From: Lysobacter stagni
Lineage (GTDB): Bacteria; Pseudomonadota; Gammaproteobacteria; Xanthomonadales; Xanthomonadaceae
DNA: 64,000 nucleotides
Direction of reading: 5' to 3'
NCBI RefSeq assembly: GCF_030053425.1
Contig: NZ_JASGBI010000001.1
Span: forward strand, 1,806,001-1,870,000
Part shown: positions 46,637 through 55,807 of the stretch, piece after piece
Layout of the letters: each line of letters starts with the position of its first letter
Position numbering within the stretch: the first letter of the stretch is position 1
Translations under genes and position numbers: made by a program
Notes under the pieces: generated by a model
Seen by the model: the letters and a program-made list of their open reading frames with translations, nothing else
Told to the model about the DNA's origin: nothing
Databases searched by the model: none

Positions 46637-48055
46637 TCAGCCGCCCTGGCGGTTCGGAGGCGGGCCGTGGGGCCTGCCCGGCGGCGGAGCGGGCGGGCCG
46701 TCCGGAGTGGCGGCCGGGGCAGGAGCGGCTTCAGCCGCCTTGCCGACGCGCACGTCGACGAAGGCTTCGCCGCGCATTTCGCGCAGGAAGCGGTTCCATT
46801 CGTCTTCCATCTTGCGACGGCCGATCGTTTCCTGGACCTGGGCGCGGCGGTTCTTGTCGCCCATGTCCGACTGGCGCGTGTCTTCCAGCTTCACCAGGTG
46901 GTAGCCGGCCGGCGTGCGTACGGGCGCGGACACCTGGCCGGGCTGCAGTCCGGCGACGGCGCTGCCGAAATCGGGACCGAACTGGTCGCGGGTGAACCAG
47001 CCCAGCTCGCCACCCTTGGCGGCGCTGCTCTGATCCTGCGAGTTCTCCTGCGCCAGCGTGGCGAAGTCGGCGCCACCCATCAGGCGGGCCTGCAACGTCT
47101 CGGCCTTGGCCTTCGCCTTGGCGTCCTCGGCGGGGTCTTCGACGCGGATGAGGATGTGGCGCGCCTGGTATTCGGTGACCATCGTCGGCGCCGCCTGCGA
47201 GGCGTCGCGCGTCTCGACCAGCTTGACCAGCTGGAAGCCGCTGGGACCGCGGATCGGGGTGGTGACCTGGCCCGGCGTCATCGAACGCATCATCGAGGCG
47301 AAGGCGGTCGGGATCTCGTCGTTGCTGCGCCAGCCCAGGTCGCCGCCTTCCAGCGCGTTGGGGCTGTCCGAATAACGCACGGCGGCGGCTGCGAAATCCA
47401 TCTCGCCGCGGTCGAGCAGGCCCTTCACGCCCTCGATCTTGCGCTGTGCCGTGGCGATCTGCTCCGGCGTGGCGCCCTCGGGCAGGGCCACCAGGATGTG
47501 GGCCAGGTGGTACTGCACGCCGGCATTGGCCTGCGCGCTCATGGCGGCGTCGACCTCGGCCTCGCTGACGCTGACGCGGCTCTGCGCGAAACGCTGGCGC
47601 AGGCGCTGGATCAGCAGTTCATCGCGGATCGAGGTGCGGAAATCCGCGTAGGAGGTTCCCTCGTTGGCCAGCTGCTGGCGCAGCTGCTCCGGAGTGACCC
47701 TGTTCTGCGCGGCGATACCGCCGATGGCCTGATCGACCTCCTGGTCGGTCACGCGCACGCCGGTGCCCTGGGCGCGGGCGACCTGCAGCTTCACCAGGAT
47801 CAGGCGCTCGAGCACCTGTCGCTCCAGCACGTCGCGAGGCGGCAGCTGGTTCTCGCGGCCGGCGTACTGGGCCAGGATGTTGTTGACGGCCCGGTCCAGT
47901 TCCGTCTTGAGAATCACGTCCTCGTCGACCACCGCGGCGATGCCGTCGATGGGGGTGACGGAGGAGGTGGCCTGTTGGGCCAGCGCAGTCGCGCCGGGCA
48001 GGGCGGCGGCGGAGAGCACCGCGACGGCAAGGGCGGACGCGAGTAGTTTCTTCAT
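46637..48055 (-). CDS. surA: Periplasmic chaperone/peptidyl-prolyl isomerase SurA
   Basis: SurA escorts outer-membrane proteins, including LptD, through the periplasm. The 472-residue precursor has a signal peptide ending near ATALAQQ, an N-terminal chaperone domain (VDEDVILKTELDRAV) and two parvulin domains (from ~182 YHLAHILVALPEG and ~295 YQARHILIRVEDP). A Pro/Gly/Ala-rich tail follows. The ATGA overlaps the lptD stop. Confidence 0.96.
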   Translation of the reverse strand: MKKLLASALAVAVLSAAALPGATALAQQATSSVTPIDGIAAVVDEDVILKTELDRAVNNILAQYAGRENQLPPRDVLERQVLERLILVKLQVARAQGTGVRVTDQEVDQAIGGIAAQNRVTPEQLRQQLANEGTSYADFRTSIRDELLIQRLRQRFAQSRVSVSEAEVDAAMSAQANAGVQYHLAHILVALPEGATPEQIATAQRKIEGVKGLLDRGEMDFAAAAVRYSDSPNALEGGDLGWRSNDEIPTAFASMMRSMTPGQVTTPIRGPSGFQLVKLVETRDASQAAPTMVTEYQARHILIRVEDPAEDAKAKAKAETLQARLMGGADFATLAQENSQDQSSAAKGGELGWFTRDQFGPDFGSAVAGLQPGQVSAPVRTPAGYHLVKLEDTRQSDMGDKNRRAQVQETIGRRKMEDEWNRFLREMRGEAFVDVRVGKAAEAAPAPAATPDGPPAPPPGRPHGPPPNRQGG

Positions 48056-50511
48056 AGGGTCGGATCGGGGGTGGATTCGTCTCGGCTGCCGGTGTTCAGG
48101 CGCTCCGTGGAGCTGGGCGGCACGAGAAAGAGGTCGTCGCGGTCGTAGCCGAGAATACCACGGCGTAACGCGCGCTCCGTGTTCTGGCCGGCGGAGCCAA
48201 GGCCCTTCAGCTCGAATTCGAACATGATGCGGGTGTCCAGTTCGCCATCGCGATTGCGCAGGTATCGGCGGCCCACCAGGCGTGCGGCCAGGCAGCAGCT
48301 TTCCCATTGGACGCCGGCGATGGTCTCGAGTTCCCGCTTGTCGAGAATCGAGTAGTAGTACCGGCCGACCACGCTCCAGGTCTGGTTGATCGGGTACAGG
48401 AACGAGAAGTCGACCTGTTCGAGCAGATCGCGGCTGCTGGGCGGGTCGATGCCCTCGCGGAAGGCCGCGTTGCGACGGTAGCGGTAGCCCAGGTTGACGA
48501 TGCCGCGGTCGCCCAGCAGGTAGCGCACGCGCAGGCTGGTCATGTCCTCGCCGCGGTACTTCGGGTTCCACATGTAGGTGGCGCCCAGGGTCCAGCGGTC
48601 GTTGGGCATGACGCTGGCGTCGGCGACCCACGCCGACTTGCCCTGTTCGATGGGCGTCTCGCCCGGCAGCGTCACCCGGCTGTCGTCGAAGTACTGGATC
48701 TGGCCGATGCTGGCGGCCAGGCGCTCGCGGCCGTCTTCCTCGCTGATGAAGCGCGTGGTCAGGGCCGCGGTCAGCTGGTTCGCGTCGGTCTGGCGGTCCG
48801 CGCCGGTATAGCGGTTGTCGCGGAACAGCTGGCCCCAGCTGAAGGTCATCGTCGACGTATCGAAGACCGGGAAATCGTCCTGGTTCCGGTACGGCACGTT
48901 GAGGTAATAGAGGCGCGGCTCGAGCGTGTGCAGGTACGGGCTGCCGCGGAACTCGGTGTTGCGGTCGAAGTACAGGCCGGCGTCGAGCGAGGTGATCGGC
49001 AGGCTGCGGGTCAGGGTGCGGTCGCCGAACTGCTCCGGCGTCGCGGTGCCGCCGAACCGGCGCACGAACTCCTCCGAACGCTCGGTGCCGTTGCCGTCCA
49101 ACTGGTAGGCCGTGTATCGCCAGGCCAGCTTGGGCCGGATGAACCAGCTGGCGCCTTCCAGCGGCATGGCGATGTAAGGCTTGATGTCCAGGCGGCTGCC
49201 ACCGAGGAACTCGGTGTGGTCGAACCGGACCGCCTCGCCGTCCACGCCGACTTCCAGCCACGGATGCACCGGCTGGCCCCAGTGGCCATAGGCGCGCGGC
49301 ACCCGGTCGAAGGCCAGGTTCGCATCGGTCAGCGTGTAGTCGGCGAGCTGGTAGTGGTCGGCCATGAGCCCGGCGTTCCAGTACCGGCCAAAGCCGTAGA
49401 TGCCGGCATCGCTGCGGATCGAGTAGTTCGAGATGCCGTACAGGCTGCTGCTGAAGTCTTCGAAGTAATGCGTGTCGCTGACCCAGCCCAGGTTCGCGTT
49501 GGCGTACCAGGTGCTGTTGATCGCATGGGTGGTGGTGAGCGCGAACTGCCCGCGGTTCTTGTCCGGCAGGCTCGACATGCCCTCGCCGACTTCCGGCGTC
49601 AGGTAGCGTTCGGGCTCATCGCGCGGCAGCTTGTCGCTGGGCATCCAGTTGCCGTAGACCTCGCCCTTGCCGCGCGGGTACAGCCAGCGGAACTCCGCCC
49701 CGATCAGCCCGCCGCGGTCGCTCATGTAGCGCGGATAGAGCGTGGAGTCGTAGTTGGGCGCGAGGTTGAGGTAGATCGGCTGCTTGTAGTCGAAACCGTT
49801 GCGGCCGGAGAAGGCGATCTGCGGATAGAGCAGGCCGGTGCGGCGACGGTCGTCGACCGGGAAGGTGAACCACGGTACGTACAGCACCGGCACCCGGCCG
49901 ATGCGTACTGTCGCGTTGCGCGCGACGCCCATGCCACCCTCGGTGTCGATGTCGATGCGGCTGGCGCGCAGTTCCCAGTCGCGCTGGTCCGGCGCGCAGG
50001 TGGAGTACGTGGACCCGATCATGTGCCCGCGCGGGCCATCGAGTTCGATGCGGTCCGCGCCGCCGCTGCCGCGACGCCCGGTGAGCTGGTACCGCACGTC
50101 CTCGATGGTGTGCTGGTCGGTGGTCTGGTTGCCCTCGGCGCGTTCGGCGACGATGCGCATGCCGGCGTCCTGGTAACGCACGTTGCCGATCGCGCTGTAG
50201 CGGCCGGTCTCTTCGTTGAAGGTGAGCTTGTCGGTGCCCAGGAACTGGTCGCCGCGGTTCAGGCGCACGTTGTCCTGCACGACGATGTCCTGGGCGGTGC
50301 CGGCGCGCTCGAGCTGGCCGCCGGCGATGTCGGTCGGCTCGCCGGAACGGGCGGCCATGTCGCCGACGGGCGGGGGTGCATCGTCGAAGGCGGGCACGGC
50401 ATCGACGATCGGACACAGGCCCCAGTTCTCCTCGTCGCCGTCGGCCGCATGCGCCGGCAGGGCCAGCGCGATGCACAGCGACAACGGGAGTAGTCGTAGG
50501 GGTTTGCGCAC
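48052..50511 (-). CDS. lptD: LPS-assembly protein LptD
   Basis: LptD is the outer-membrane barrel that inserts lipopolysaccharide with LptE. A signal peptide (LLPLSLCIALALPAHA) precedes an OstA jellyroll (DKLTFNEETGRYSAIGNVRY) and the barrel. The cysteines match the E. coli disulfide set: GLCPIVD (C33), STCAPDQ and the adjacent pair in WESCCLAARL. GTG 50511 gives a normal leader at 819 residues; an ATG at 50571 would add 20 residues. It is divergent from msrB and heads the lptD-surA-pdxA-rsmA-apaG-apaH operon. Confidence 0.95.
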   Translation of the reverse strand: MRKPLRLLPLSLCIALALPAHAADGDEENWGLCPIVDAVPAFDDAPPPVGDMAARSGEPTDIAGGQLERAGTAQDIVVQDNVRLNRGDQFLGTDKLTFNEETGRYSAIGNVRYQDAGMRIVAERAEGNQTTDQHTIEDVRYQLTGRRGSGGADRIELDGPRGHMIGSTYSTCAPDQRDWELRASRIDIDTEGGMGVARNATVRIGRVPVLYVPWFTFPVDDRRRTGLLYPQIAFSGRNGFDYKQPIYLNLAPNYDSTLYPRYMSDRGGLIGAEFRWLYPRGKGEVYGNWMPSDKLPRDEPERYLTPEVGEGMSSLPDKNRGQFALTTTHAINSTWYANANLGWVSDTHYFEDFSSSLYGISNYSIRSDAGIYGFGRYWNAGLMADHYQLADYTLTDANLAFDRVPRAYGHWGQPVHPWLEVGVDGEAVRFDHTEFLGGSRLDIKPYIAMPLEGASWFIRPKLAWRYTAYQLDGNGTERSEEFVRRFGGTATPEQFGDRTLTRSLPITSLDAGLYFDRNTEFRGSPYLHTLEPRLYYLNVPYRNQDDFPVFDTSTMTFSWGQLFRDNRYTGADRQTDANQLTAALTTRFISEEDGRERLAASIGQIQYFDDSRVTLPGETPIEQGKSAWVADASVMPNDRWTLGATYMWNPKYRGEDMTSLRVRYLLGDRGIVNLGYRYRRNAAFREGIDPPSSRDLLEQVDFSFLYPINQTWSVVGRYYYSILDKRELETIAGVQWESCCLAARLVGRRYLRNRDGELDTRIMFEFELKGLGSAGQNTERALRRGILGYDRDDLFLVPPSSTERLNTGSRDESTPDPTL

Positions 50512-50636
50512 TCGGAGACCGTGATCGTCGACGTACTTAAACGGGTCGCTAGCTTGCCGTATCCCTTGCAAGCGGGCAACGCGACCACCATCTTGCGCCT
50601 ACCGCTGTTCATTTCCGCGTCAAGACAGGAGTGGCC

Positions 50637-51062
50637 ATGTCCCAGTTGCCTTCCGACCCCGCGTGCGTGGTCAAGACCGACGAGCAGTGGCGCGATCAAT
50701 TGAGTCCGGAGCAGTACGCCGTGTGCCGCTGCTCGGCCACCGAGCGCGCCTTCACCGGCCGGTTCTGGAACCACAAGGAAACCGGCACGTATACCTGCGT
50801 GGCCTGTGCCGCGCCGCTGTTTTCGTCGGCGGCCAAGTACGATTCCGGCAGCGGCTGGCCGAGTTACTGGGAGCCCATCTCGCCCGAAGCCGTCACCGAG
50901 CACGTCGACGAAAGCCATGGGATGCGCCGGGTCGAGGTGAAATGCGCGCGCTGCCAATCCCACCTGGGGCACGTGTTCCCCGACGGCCCGCCGCCGACCG
51001 GCCTTCGCTACTGCATCAATTCGGCGTCGCTGGATTTCGTCCCGGCGGCGTCCGCCGGCTGA
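50637..51062 (+). CDS. msrB: Peptide-methionine (R)-S-oxide reductase MsrB
   Basis: MsrB repairs methionine-R-sulfoxide. The 141-residue product has two zinc CxxC pairs (CVAC, CARC), [24 protein letters not shown] and the catalytic Cys in [14 protein letters not shown] lies five bases before ATG 50637. It is convergent with the HDAC-like gene. Confidence 0.96.
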   Translation: MSQLPSDPACVVKTDEQWRDQLSPEQYAVCRCSATERAFTGRFWNHKETGTYTCVACAAPLFSSAAKYDSGSGWPSYWEPISPEAVTEHVDESHGMRRVEVKCARCQSHLGHVFPDGPPPTGLRYCINSASLDFVPAASAG

Positions 51063-51072
51063 AGCCGGACCT

Positions 51073-52023
51073 TCAGTCCAGGCCCTCGCGCAGCGCGGCC
51101 ACGTGGGCGACGCTGCATTCGCGCAGCGCGGCCAGGTCGTAGCCGCCTTCCAGCATCGATACGACGCGGCCGTTGGCGTGGCGCAGCGCGATGGCCATCA
51201 GCTGGTGCGTCAGCCATGCGTAGTCGTCGGTTTCCAGCTGGATCTGCGCCAGCGGATCGCGCTTGTGCGCATCGAACCCGGCGGAGATGAAGAGCAGCTG
51301 CGGACGGAAGGAGTCCAGCGTGGGCAGCAGCTGGTCCTGCCAGACGCGCCGGAACACGTCGCTGCCGCTGTCCGGTGGAAGCGGCGCATTGACGATGTTG
51401 CCCACGCCGCGTTCGTTGGCGTACCCGGTGTCCGGGTACAGCGGCATCTGGTGCGAACTCAGGTACATCACGCGCGGATCGGTGTCGAAGATCGCCTGCG
51501 TGCCGTTGCCGTGGTGAACGTCGAAGTCCACCACCGCCACGCGCGACAGGCCGTGCTTGTCGCAGGCATGCGCGGCGGCCACGGCGATGTTGTTGAACAG
51601 GCAGAAGCCCATCGCCGCCGATGGTGTGGCGTGGTGGCCCGGCGGGCGAACCGCGCAGAACGCGCGCTTGATCTCGCCGTGCATCACCGCGTCGACCGCC
51701 GCCACGCCCGCGCCCGCAGCGCGCAACGCGGCCTCGGACGAGCCGGGCGCCAGCACGGTATCCGGGTCCAGCGCCATGGGGCCGTCGACGGGTGTGTCCA
51801 GCACCAGTGCCAGCAGCGCGTCGTCGTGCACGCGCAGCAGTTGTCCGCGACTGGCCCGTGGCGCTTCTTCCCAGTCGATATCGGAAAAATGCTCGCGCAG
51901 GCCTTCGGTCACGGCCACCAGACGCAACGGCCGTTCGGCATGGCCGGGGCCGGGATCGTGGCGCGTGCAGGCCGGATGGCTGTAGATGCGCATGAGGGTG
52001 GGGATGCGCGGCGCCGCGGGCAT
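51073..52023 (-). CDS. Histone deacetylase-family (acetylpolyamine amidohydrolase-like) protein
   Basis: The ~316-residue arginase/deacetylase-fold enzyme has RPPGHHATPSAAMGFC, zinc ligands in VDFDVHHGNGTQ, and SAGFDAHKRDPL. It is probably a zinc hydrolase that deacetylates polyamines, acetoin-related compounds or protein lysines; which is not clear. ATG 52023 overlaps the adenosyltransferase stop and has an AAGG site; ATG 51993 (MRIYSHPAC) is the other candidate. Confidence 0.88.
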   Translation of the reverse strand: MPAAPRIPTLMRIYSHPACTRHDPGPGHAERPLRLVAVTEGLREHFSDIDWEEAPRASRGQLLRVHDDALLALVLDTPVDGPMALDPDTVLAPGSSEAALRAAGAGVAAVDAVMHGEIKRAFCAVRPPGHHATPSAAMGFCLFNNIAVAAAHACDKHGLSRVAVVDFDVHHGNGTQAIFDTDPRVMYLSSHQMPLYPDTGYANERGVGNIVNAPLPPDSGSDVFRRVWQDQLLPTLDSFRPQLLFISAGFDAHKRDPLAQIQLETDDYAWLTHQLMAIALRHANGRVVSMLEGGYDLAALRECSVAHVAALREGLD

Positions 52024-52577
52024 CAGGCCTTGCGGCGCTCGTGGTTCCACAGCACTTCGCCGTGACCGTCGGCGCGCGCCAGCACGCGGGCCAGCACGAA
52101 CAGCAGATCCGACAGGCGGTTGAGGTAGCGCACCGCTTCCGGGCGCACCGCTTCAAGGCGTGACAGCGCCACGGCTTCGCGTTCGGCGCGTCGCACCACG
52201 GTGCGCGCGATATGGCAGCGCGCGGCCGCTTCGCCACCGCCCGGCAGGATGAAATCCTTCAGCGCAGGCAGCGGATCGTTGAACGCGTCGAGGTGCTGTT
52301 CCAGGCGATCGATGTCGTTGTCGAAGATCGCGGCGTGGCCGGGAATGCACAGCTCTCCGCCGAGATCGAACAGCTGGTGCTGCACCGTCGTCAGCAGCGT
52401 GCGCACGTCGTCCGGCACCGTGCTGGCCAGCACCAGCCCGATGCAGGAATTGGCTTCGTCGACGGTGCCGTACGCGGCCACGCGCGCCGAGTCTTTCGCG
52501 ACGCGGCTGCCGTCGCCCAGACCGGTGGTGCCGTCGTCGCCGGTACGGGTGTAGATCTTCGAGAGGCGGTTGCCCAT
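52023..52577 (-). CDS. PduO-type cob(I)alamin adenosyltransferase
   Basis: The 184-residue enzyme adds adenosyl to cob(I)alamin to make coenzyme B12. The signature YTRTGDDGTTGLGDGSRVAK, DEANSCIGLVLAS, RRAER and YLNRLSDLLFVLAR are all present. It sits between the DUF6580 membrane gene (48 bases upstream) and the HDAC-like gene. No cobalamin synthesis genes are in the window, so it probably serves salvage. Confidence 0.95.
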   Translation of the reverse strand: MGNRLSKIYTRTGDDGTTGLGDGSRVAKDSARVAAYGTVDEANSCIGLVLASTVPDDVRTLLTTVQHQLFDLGGELCIPGHAAIFDNDIDRLEQHLDAFNDPLPALKDFILPGGGEAAARCHIARTVVRRAEREAVALSRLEAVRPEAVRYLNRLSDLLFVLARVLARADGHGEVLWNHERRKA

Positions 52578-52624
52578 GAGCGCGAAGTCCCGGCGGAGCG
52601 GGCGCGTTGCCGCGCCCGCGTGCT

Positions 52625-53206
52625 TCAGACGGTCTGCGCGCGCAGCGCCGGCACGCGCTGGCGCAGCAGCGCGAACGTGCCGAACAGCAGGGCGGCGTAG
52701 AACAGCGTGCCCAGCACCGTCCACTGGAAGAACGGAATGCCGGCGATGTACGCCGCGGCCAGGCCGCCCGCGGTCATCGGATAGGTCGGCACCGGCTGGA
52801 ACAGCCACGCGCCGAAGTTGGTCACCAGGAAGAACAGCACCGAGCCCATCAGCGAGTAGCCCAGCACGCGCGCGCCACTCACGCGGCCGCGCAGGCCCAG
52901 GCCCATGGCGGTGGTGAGCGCGACGCACAGGTACACCAGCCAGATGCCGCCATTGCCGAACCAGGTGGCGTACAGGCCGCCGTTGATGGCCGCCAGCGCC
53001 AGGTCGGACAGGAGCATGCCCAGCAGCGGCACGGCGAACGCCCAGCGCTTCGACGCGAAGTAGGCGCCGCCGAACAGGGCCACGGCTTCCACCGGCGAGA
53101 AGTTCGGCGGATGCGGCAGCACGCGCGTCAGCGCGGCAATGACGATCATGCCGGCGAGGACCAGCGGGCCGGGCGCGAAGATGGTGTCGGAAGCAGGGCG
53201 GTTCAT
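52625..53206 (-). CDS. DUF6580 putative transport membrane protein
   Basis: The 193-residue protein has about five or six membrane helices and the start ALTRVLPHPPNFSPVEAVAL, which marks this putative transporter family. It resembles the S-component shape of ECF transporters. Its position just before a cobalamin adenosyltransferase suggests uptake of a corrinoid or related precursor; this is inference. No energising EcfA/T genes are nearby. Confidence 0.75.
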   Translation of the reverse strand: MNRPASDTIFAPGPLVLAGMIVIAALTRVLPHPPNFSPVEAVALFGGAYFASKRWAFAVPLLGMLLSDLALAAINGGLYATWFGNGGIWLVYLCVALTTAMGLGLRGRVSGARVLGYSLMGSVLFFLVTNFGAWLFQPVPTYPMTAGGLAAAYIAGIPFFQWTVLGTLFYAALLFGTFALLRQRVPALRAQTV

Positions 53207-53259
53207 CGTGGCAAGTTCTTGGGAAGGTAACGGCCTTCAGGAACCGCTAGCATAGCGCA

Positions 53260-54531
53260 ATGCCTGTTGCGGACCCCTCACTGCCCCCCTCCACCGCGGC
53301 CGGGGACGACCGCGTCCACGACGTCCTGATCGTCGGCGGCGGCCTGGTCGGCGCCAGCCTGGCCATCGCTCTGGAGCGCCTGGATCTGACGGTTGGCCTC
53401 ATCGAAGCCACGCCTTCGGGCGTGATGCCGGCTGTATTCGATGAGCGCAACCTCAGCTTCGCCGAGGCGACCCTCAAGGCCCTCACCGCCCTCGGCGTGA
53501 TGCAGAAGATTCGTGCGCCGACGGCTCCGATCGAACGCATCCATGTCAGTCGCCGTGGCGATTTCGGCCGTACGTTGCTGGACGCTTCGAAGTACGGCCG
53601 CCGCGAGTTCGGCCGCATCGTGATCGCGCGCGATTTCGGCGAGGCGCTGGAAGCGCGGTTGGCGGAGCTGCCACGGTTGCGGCGTTATCGGCCGGCCCGG
53701 TTCATGGGGCTTGGCGAAGAAATCGATGGATTGCGCGCGGTGCGGATCGCCGACGATGGCGGCGAACGCCGGCTGTTCACCCGTCTGCTGGTCGCCGCCG
53801 ACGGCACCCGCAGCGTGGTGCGCGATGCGCTGGGCATCGGCAACGTCGAACACGATTACCAGCAAACGGCGTTCGTCACGCGCCTGCGCGCCGGGCGCGG
53901 TCCCGATGGCACCGCATACGAACGTTTCGGCAACGACGGCCCCACCGCGCTGATGCCTCGGGGCGATCGCCATTTCGGACTCATCCATTGCGTCGCCCGC
54001 AAGGACGAGCAGGCTGTAGCGATGCTCGACGAGGCCGCGTTCCTTGCGCGCGCGCAGGACGCTTTCGGCTGGCGCGTCGGTCGTTTCCTTTCCTGTGGCG
54101 CGCGCAGCACCTATCCGCTGGTGCGTGTGCTCGCTGCCGCGTTGACCGCGCCGCGCGCCGTGCTCATCGGCAATGCCGCGCAGACCATCCACCCGATCGG
54201 CGCGCAGGGCTTCAACCTCGGCTTGCGCGATGCGCTCACGCTGGCCGAGCTGATCGCCGACGCGCGGGCGATCGATGCGCTTGCCGATTGCGGCGCCGCG
54301 CCGCTGCTGACGGCGTATGCGCAGCGACGTGGCGACGATCGCGAACGCACCGTGCGATTCTCCGATGGTCTCGCACGCCTTTCCTCGAACGACGCTCCGC
54401 TGCTGCGCCCGCTGCGCAGCCTGGGGTTGTTTGCGATCGACCGTCTGCCGTCGGCGCAGTCGCACCTGGTCGGTGGCGCCATGGGCTATCGCGGCGACGT
54501 GCCCGCGCTGTGCCGGGAGCCACGCGCATGA
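53260..54531 (+). CDS. ubiH: 2-octaprenyl-6-methoxyphenol hydroxylase UbiH
   Basis: This FAD-dependent monooxygenase of ubiquinone synthesis has 423 residues with VLIVGGGLVGASLAIAL (FAD), the middle DG motif (VAADGTRSVVRDAL) and GNAAQTIHPIGAQGFNLG, the variant typical of UbiH rather than UbiI/UbiF. It overlaps the second hydroxylase by four bases. Confidence 0.92.
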   Translation: MPVADPSLPPSTAAGDDRVHDVLIVGGGLVGASLAIALERLDLTVGLIEATPSGVMPAVFDERNLSFAEATLKALTALGVMQKIRAPTAPIERIHVSRRGDFGRTLLDASKYGRREFGRIVIARDFGEALEARLAELPRLRRYRPARFMGLGEEIDGLRAVRIADDGGERRLFTRLLVAADGTRSVVRDALGIGNVEHDYQQTAFVTRLRAGRGPDGTAYERFGNDGPTALMPRGDRHFGLIHCVARKDEQAVAMLDEAAFLARAQDAFGWRVGRFLSCGARSTYPLVRVLAAALTAPRAVLIGNAAQTIHPIGAQGFNLGLRDALTLAELIADARAIDALADCGAAPLLTAYAQRRGDDRERTVRFSDGLARLSSNDAPLLRPLRSLGLFAIDRLPSAQSHLVGGAMGYRGDVPALCREPRA

Positions 54532-55739
54532 GTCGCCGCGGTGGGCTGGATGTCATCGTGGTCGGCGCCGGCGTGGTCGGCGCCGCGGCAGCGCTGGCCT
54601 TCGCGCGAGACGGGATGGACGTCGCGCTCGTCGAAGCGCGCGAGCCGCCGCACTGGCAGCGCCTGCCCACGGATTCGGACCGCATCGACCTGCGCGTGTA
54701 TGCCTTCGCGCCGGACAACGCCGCGCTGCTCGATGATCTGGGCGTGTGGCGCGACATCGCATCCGCGCGCCTGCAGCCCTACCGCGCGATGCGCGTCTGG
54801 GACGCCGCCGGCGGTGGTGAGCTCTCGTTCGACGCAGACGCTTTCGGTCGTCGCGAACTGGGTTGGATTGTCGAGCACGCGCTGCTGGTGGATCGCCTGT
54901 GGTCGGCGTTGCCGCGCGCTGGCGTGCAGCTGCATTGTCCGGACAGCGTGGTCGGGCTGGAACAGGACGAGGCCGGCGCGTCGGTGCGACTGGAAAGCGG
55001 GCGTACCCTGCGCGCGAAACTCGTCGTGGCCGCCGACGGTGCCGAGTCGAAGCTGCGCGAACTGGCCGGCATCGAAACATCACGACACGATTACGGACAA
55101 CGAGGGCTGGTGGCGTTCGTGGAAAGCGAACGCCCGCACCAGTCGACGTGCTGGCAGCGATTCCTCACCACAGGGCCGCTCGCGTTCCTGCCGTTCGCCG
55201 ACGACGGTGAAGCGCCCGGGCGCGTGAGTTCCATCGTGTGGACGTTGCCGGAAGTCGAGGCAGCCCGCCTGCTGCAAGCCGACGACACCTCGTTCATGCG
55301 CGAACTCGAATCCGGTTTCTCGGGCACGCTGGGCGCATTGACGCGCGTGTCTAAGCGCGCGGCATTCTCGCTGCGTCTGCAACTGGCACAGCGCCTGGTG
55401 GCCGGACGCGTGGCCGTGATCGGTGATGCTGCGCACGCCGTGCATCCGCTGGCGGGGCAGGGCGTGAACCTGGGGTTGCGCGATGTGGCCACGTTGCGTC
55501 GCGTGATGGCCGACGCGCAGCGTCGCGGCGTGGATCCGGGTGCAGGCACACGCCTGTCGCGCTGGGCCCGTCAGCAGCGCAGCGCGAACGCCGTGTCGGC
55601 CTATGCCTTCGACGGCATCAACCGGCTGTTCTCCAACGATTCGGTCGCGGCCACGCTGCTGCGCGGGCCGTTGCTCGGTCTGGCCGGACGCATGCCCCCA
55701 CTGGCGCACGCGTTCTGGCGCCACGCCGCGGGGCAGTAA
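54528..55739 (+). CDS. UbiH/UbiF/COQ6-family FAD monooxygenase (UbiI-like)
   Basis: This second ring hydroxylase (403 residues) has VIVVGAGVVGAAAALAF, VAADGAESKLREL and GDAAHAVHPLAGQGVNLG. The pairing with ubiH mirrors ubiH-ubiI (visC) of E. coli, so C5 hydroxylation of the quinone ring is likely, but UbiF or UbiM-like activity cannot be excluded. A large hairpin follows the stop. Confidence 0.9.
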   Translation: MSRRGGLDVIVVGAGVVGAAAALAFARDGMDVALVEAREPPHWQRLPTDSDRIDLRVYAFAPDNAALLDDLGVWRDIASARLQPYRAMRVWDAAGGGELSFDADAFGRRELGWIVEHALLVDRLWSALPRAGVQLHCPDSVVGLEQDEAGASVRLESGRTLRAKLVVAADGAESKLRELAGIETSRHDYGQRGLVAFVESERPHQSTCWQRFLTTGPLAFLPFADDGEAPGRVSSIVWTLPEVEAARLLQADDTSFMRELESGFSGTLGALTRVSKRAAFSLRLQLAQRLVAGRVAVIGDAAHAVHPLAGQGVNLGLRDVATLRRVMADAQRRGVDPGAGTRLSRWARQQRSANAVSAYAFDGINRLFSNDSVAATLLRGPLLGLAGRMPPLAHAFWRHAAGQ

Positions 55740-55758
55740 CGCCTGCGATGACCGATAA

Positions 55759-55788
55759 GCGAATCCCTCCCGGGCGGGAGGGATTCGC
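55759..55788. terminator. 13-bp perfect hairpin between convergent genes
   Basis: GCGAATCCCTCCC (55759-55771) pairs with GGGAGGGATTCGC (55776-55788) around GGGC. It lies between the UbiI-like gene and the convergent EF-hand gene and can end transcripts from both sides, though it has no clear U-run on either strand. Confidence 0.7.
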
Positions 55789-55807
55789 CGTTACCGGCAG
55801 CTTCGGG

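Noticed and set aside
48307..50493. Long plus-strand frame opposite lptD, and similar ones opposite rlmM and glnS (56636-60518)
   Set aside because: lptD, rlmM and glnS are certain on the minus strand, and the opposite translations are low-complexity Val/Ala/His/Arg.
53207..53259. Cobalamin riboswitch before the DUF6580-adenosyltransferase genes
   Set aside because: The gap to the divergent ubiH is about 53 bases and shows no B12-box-like sequence.
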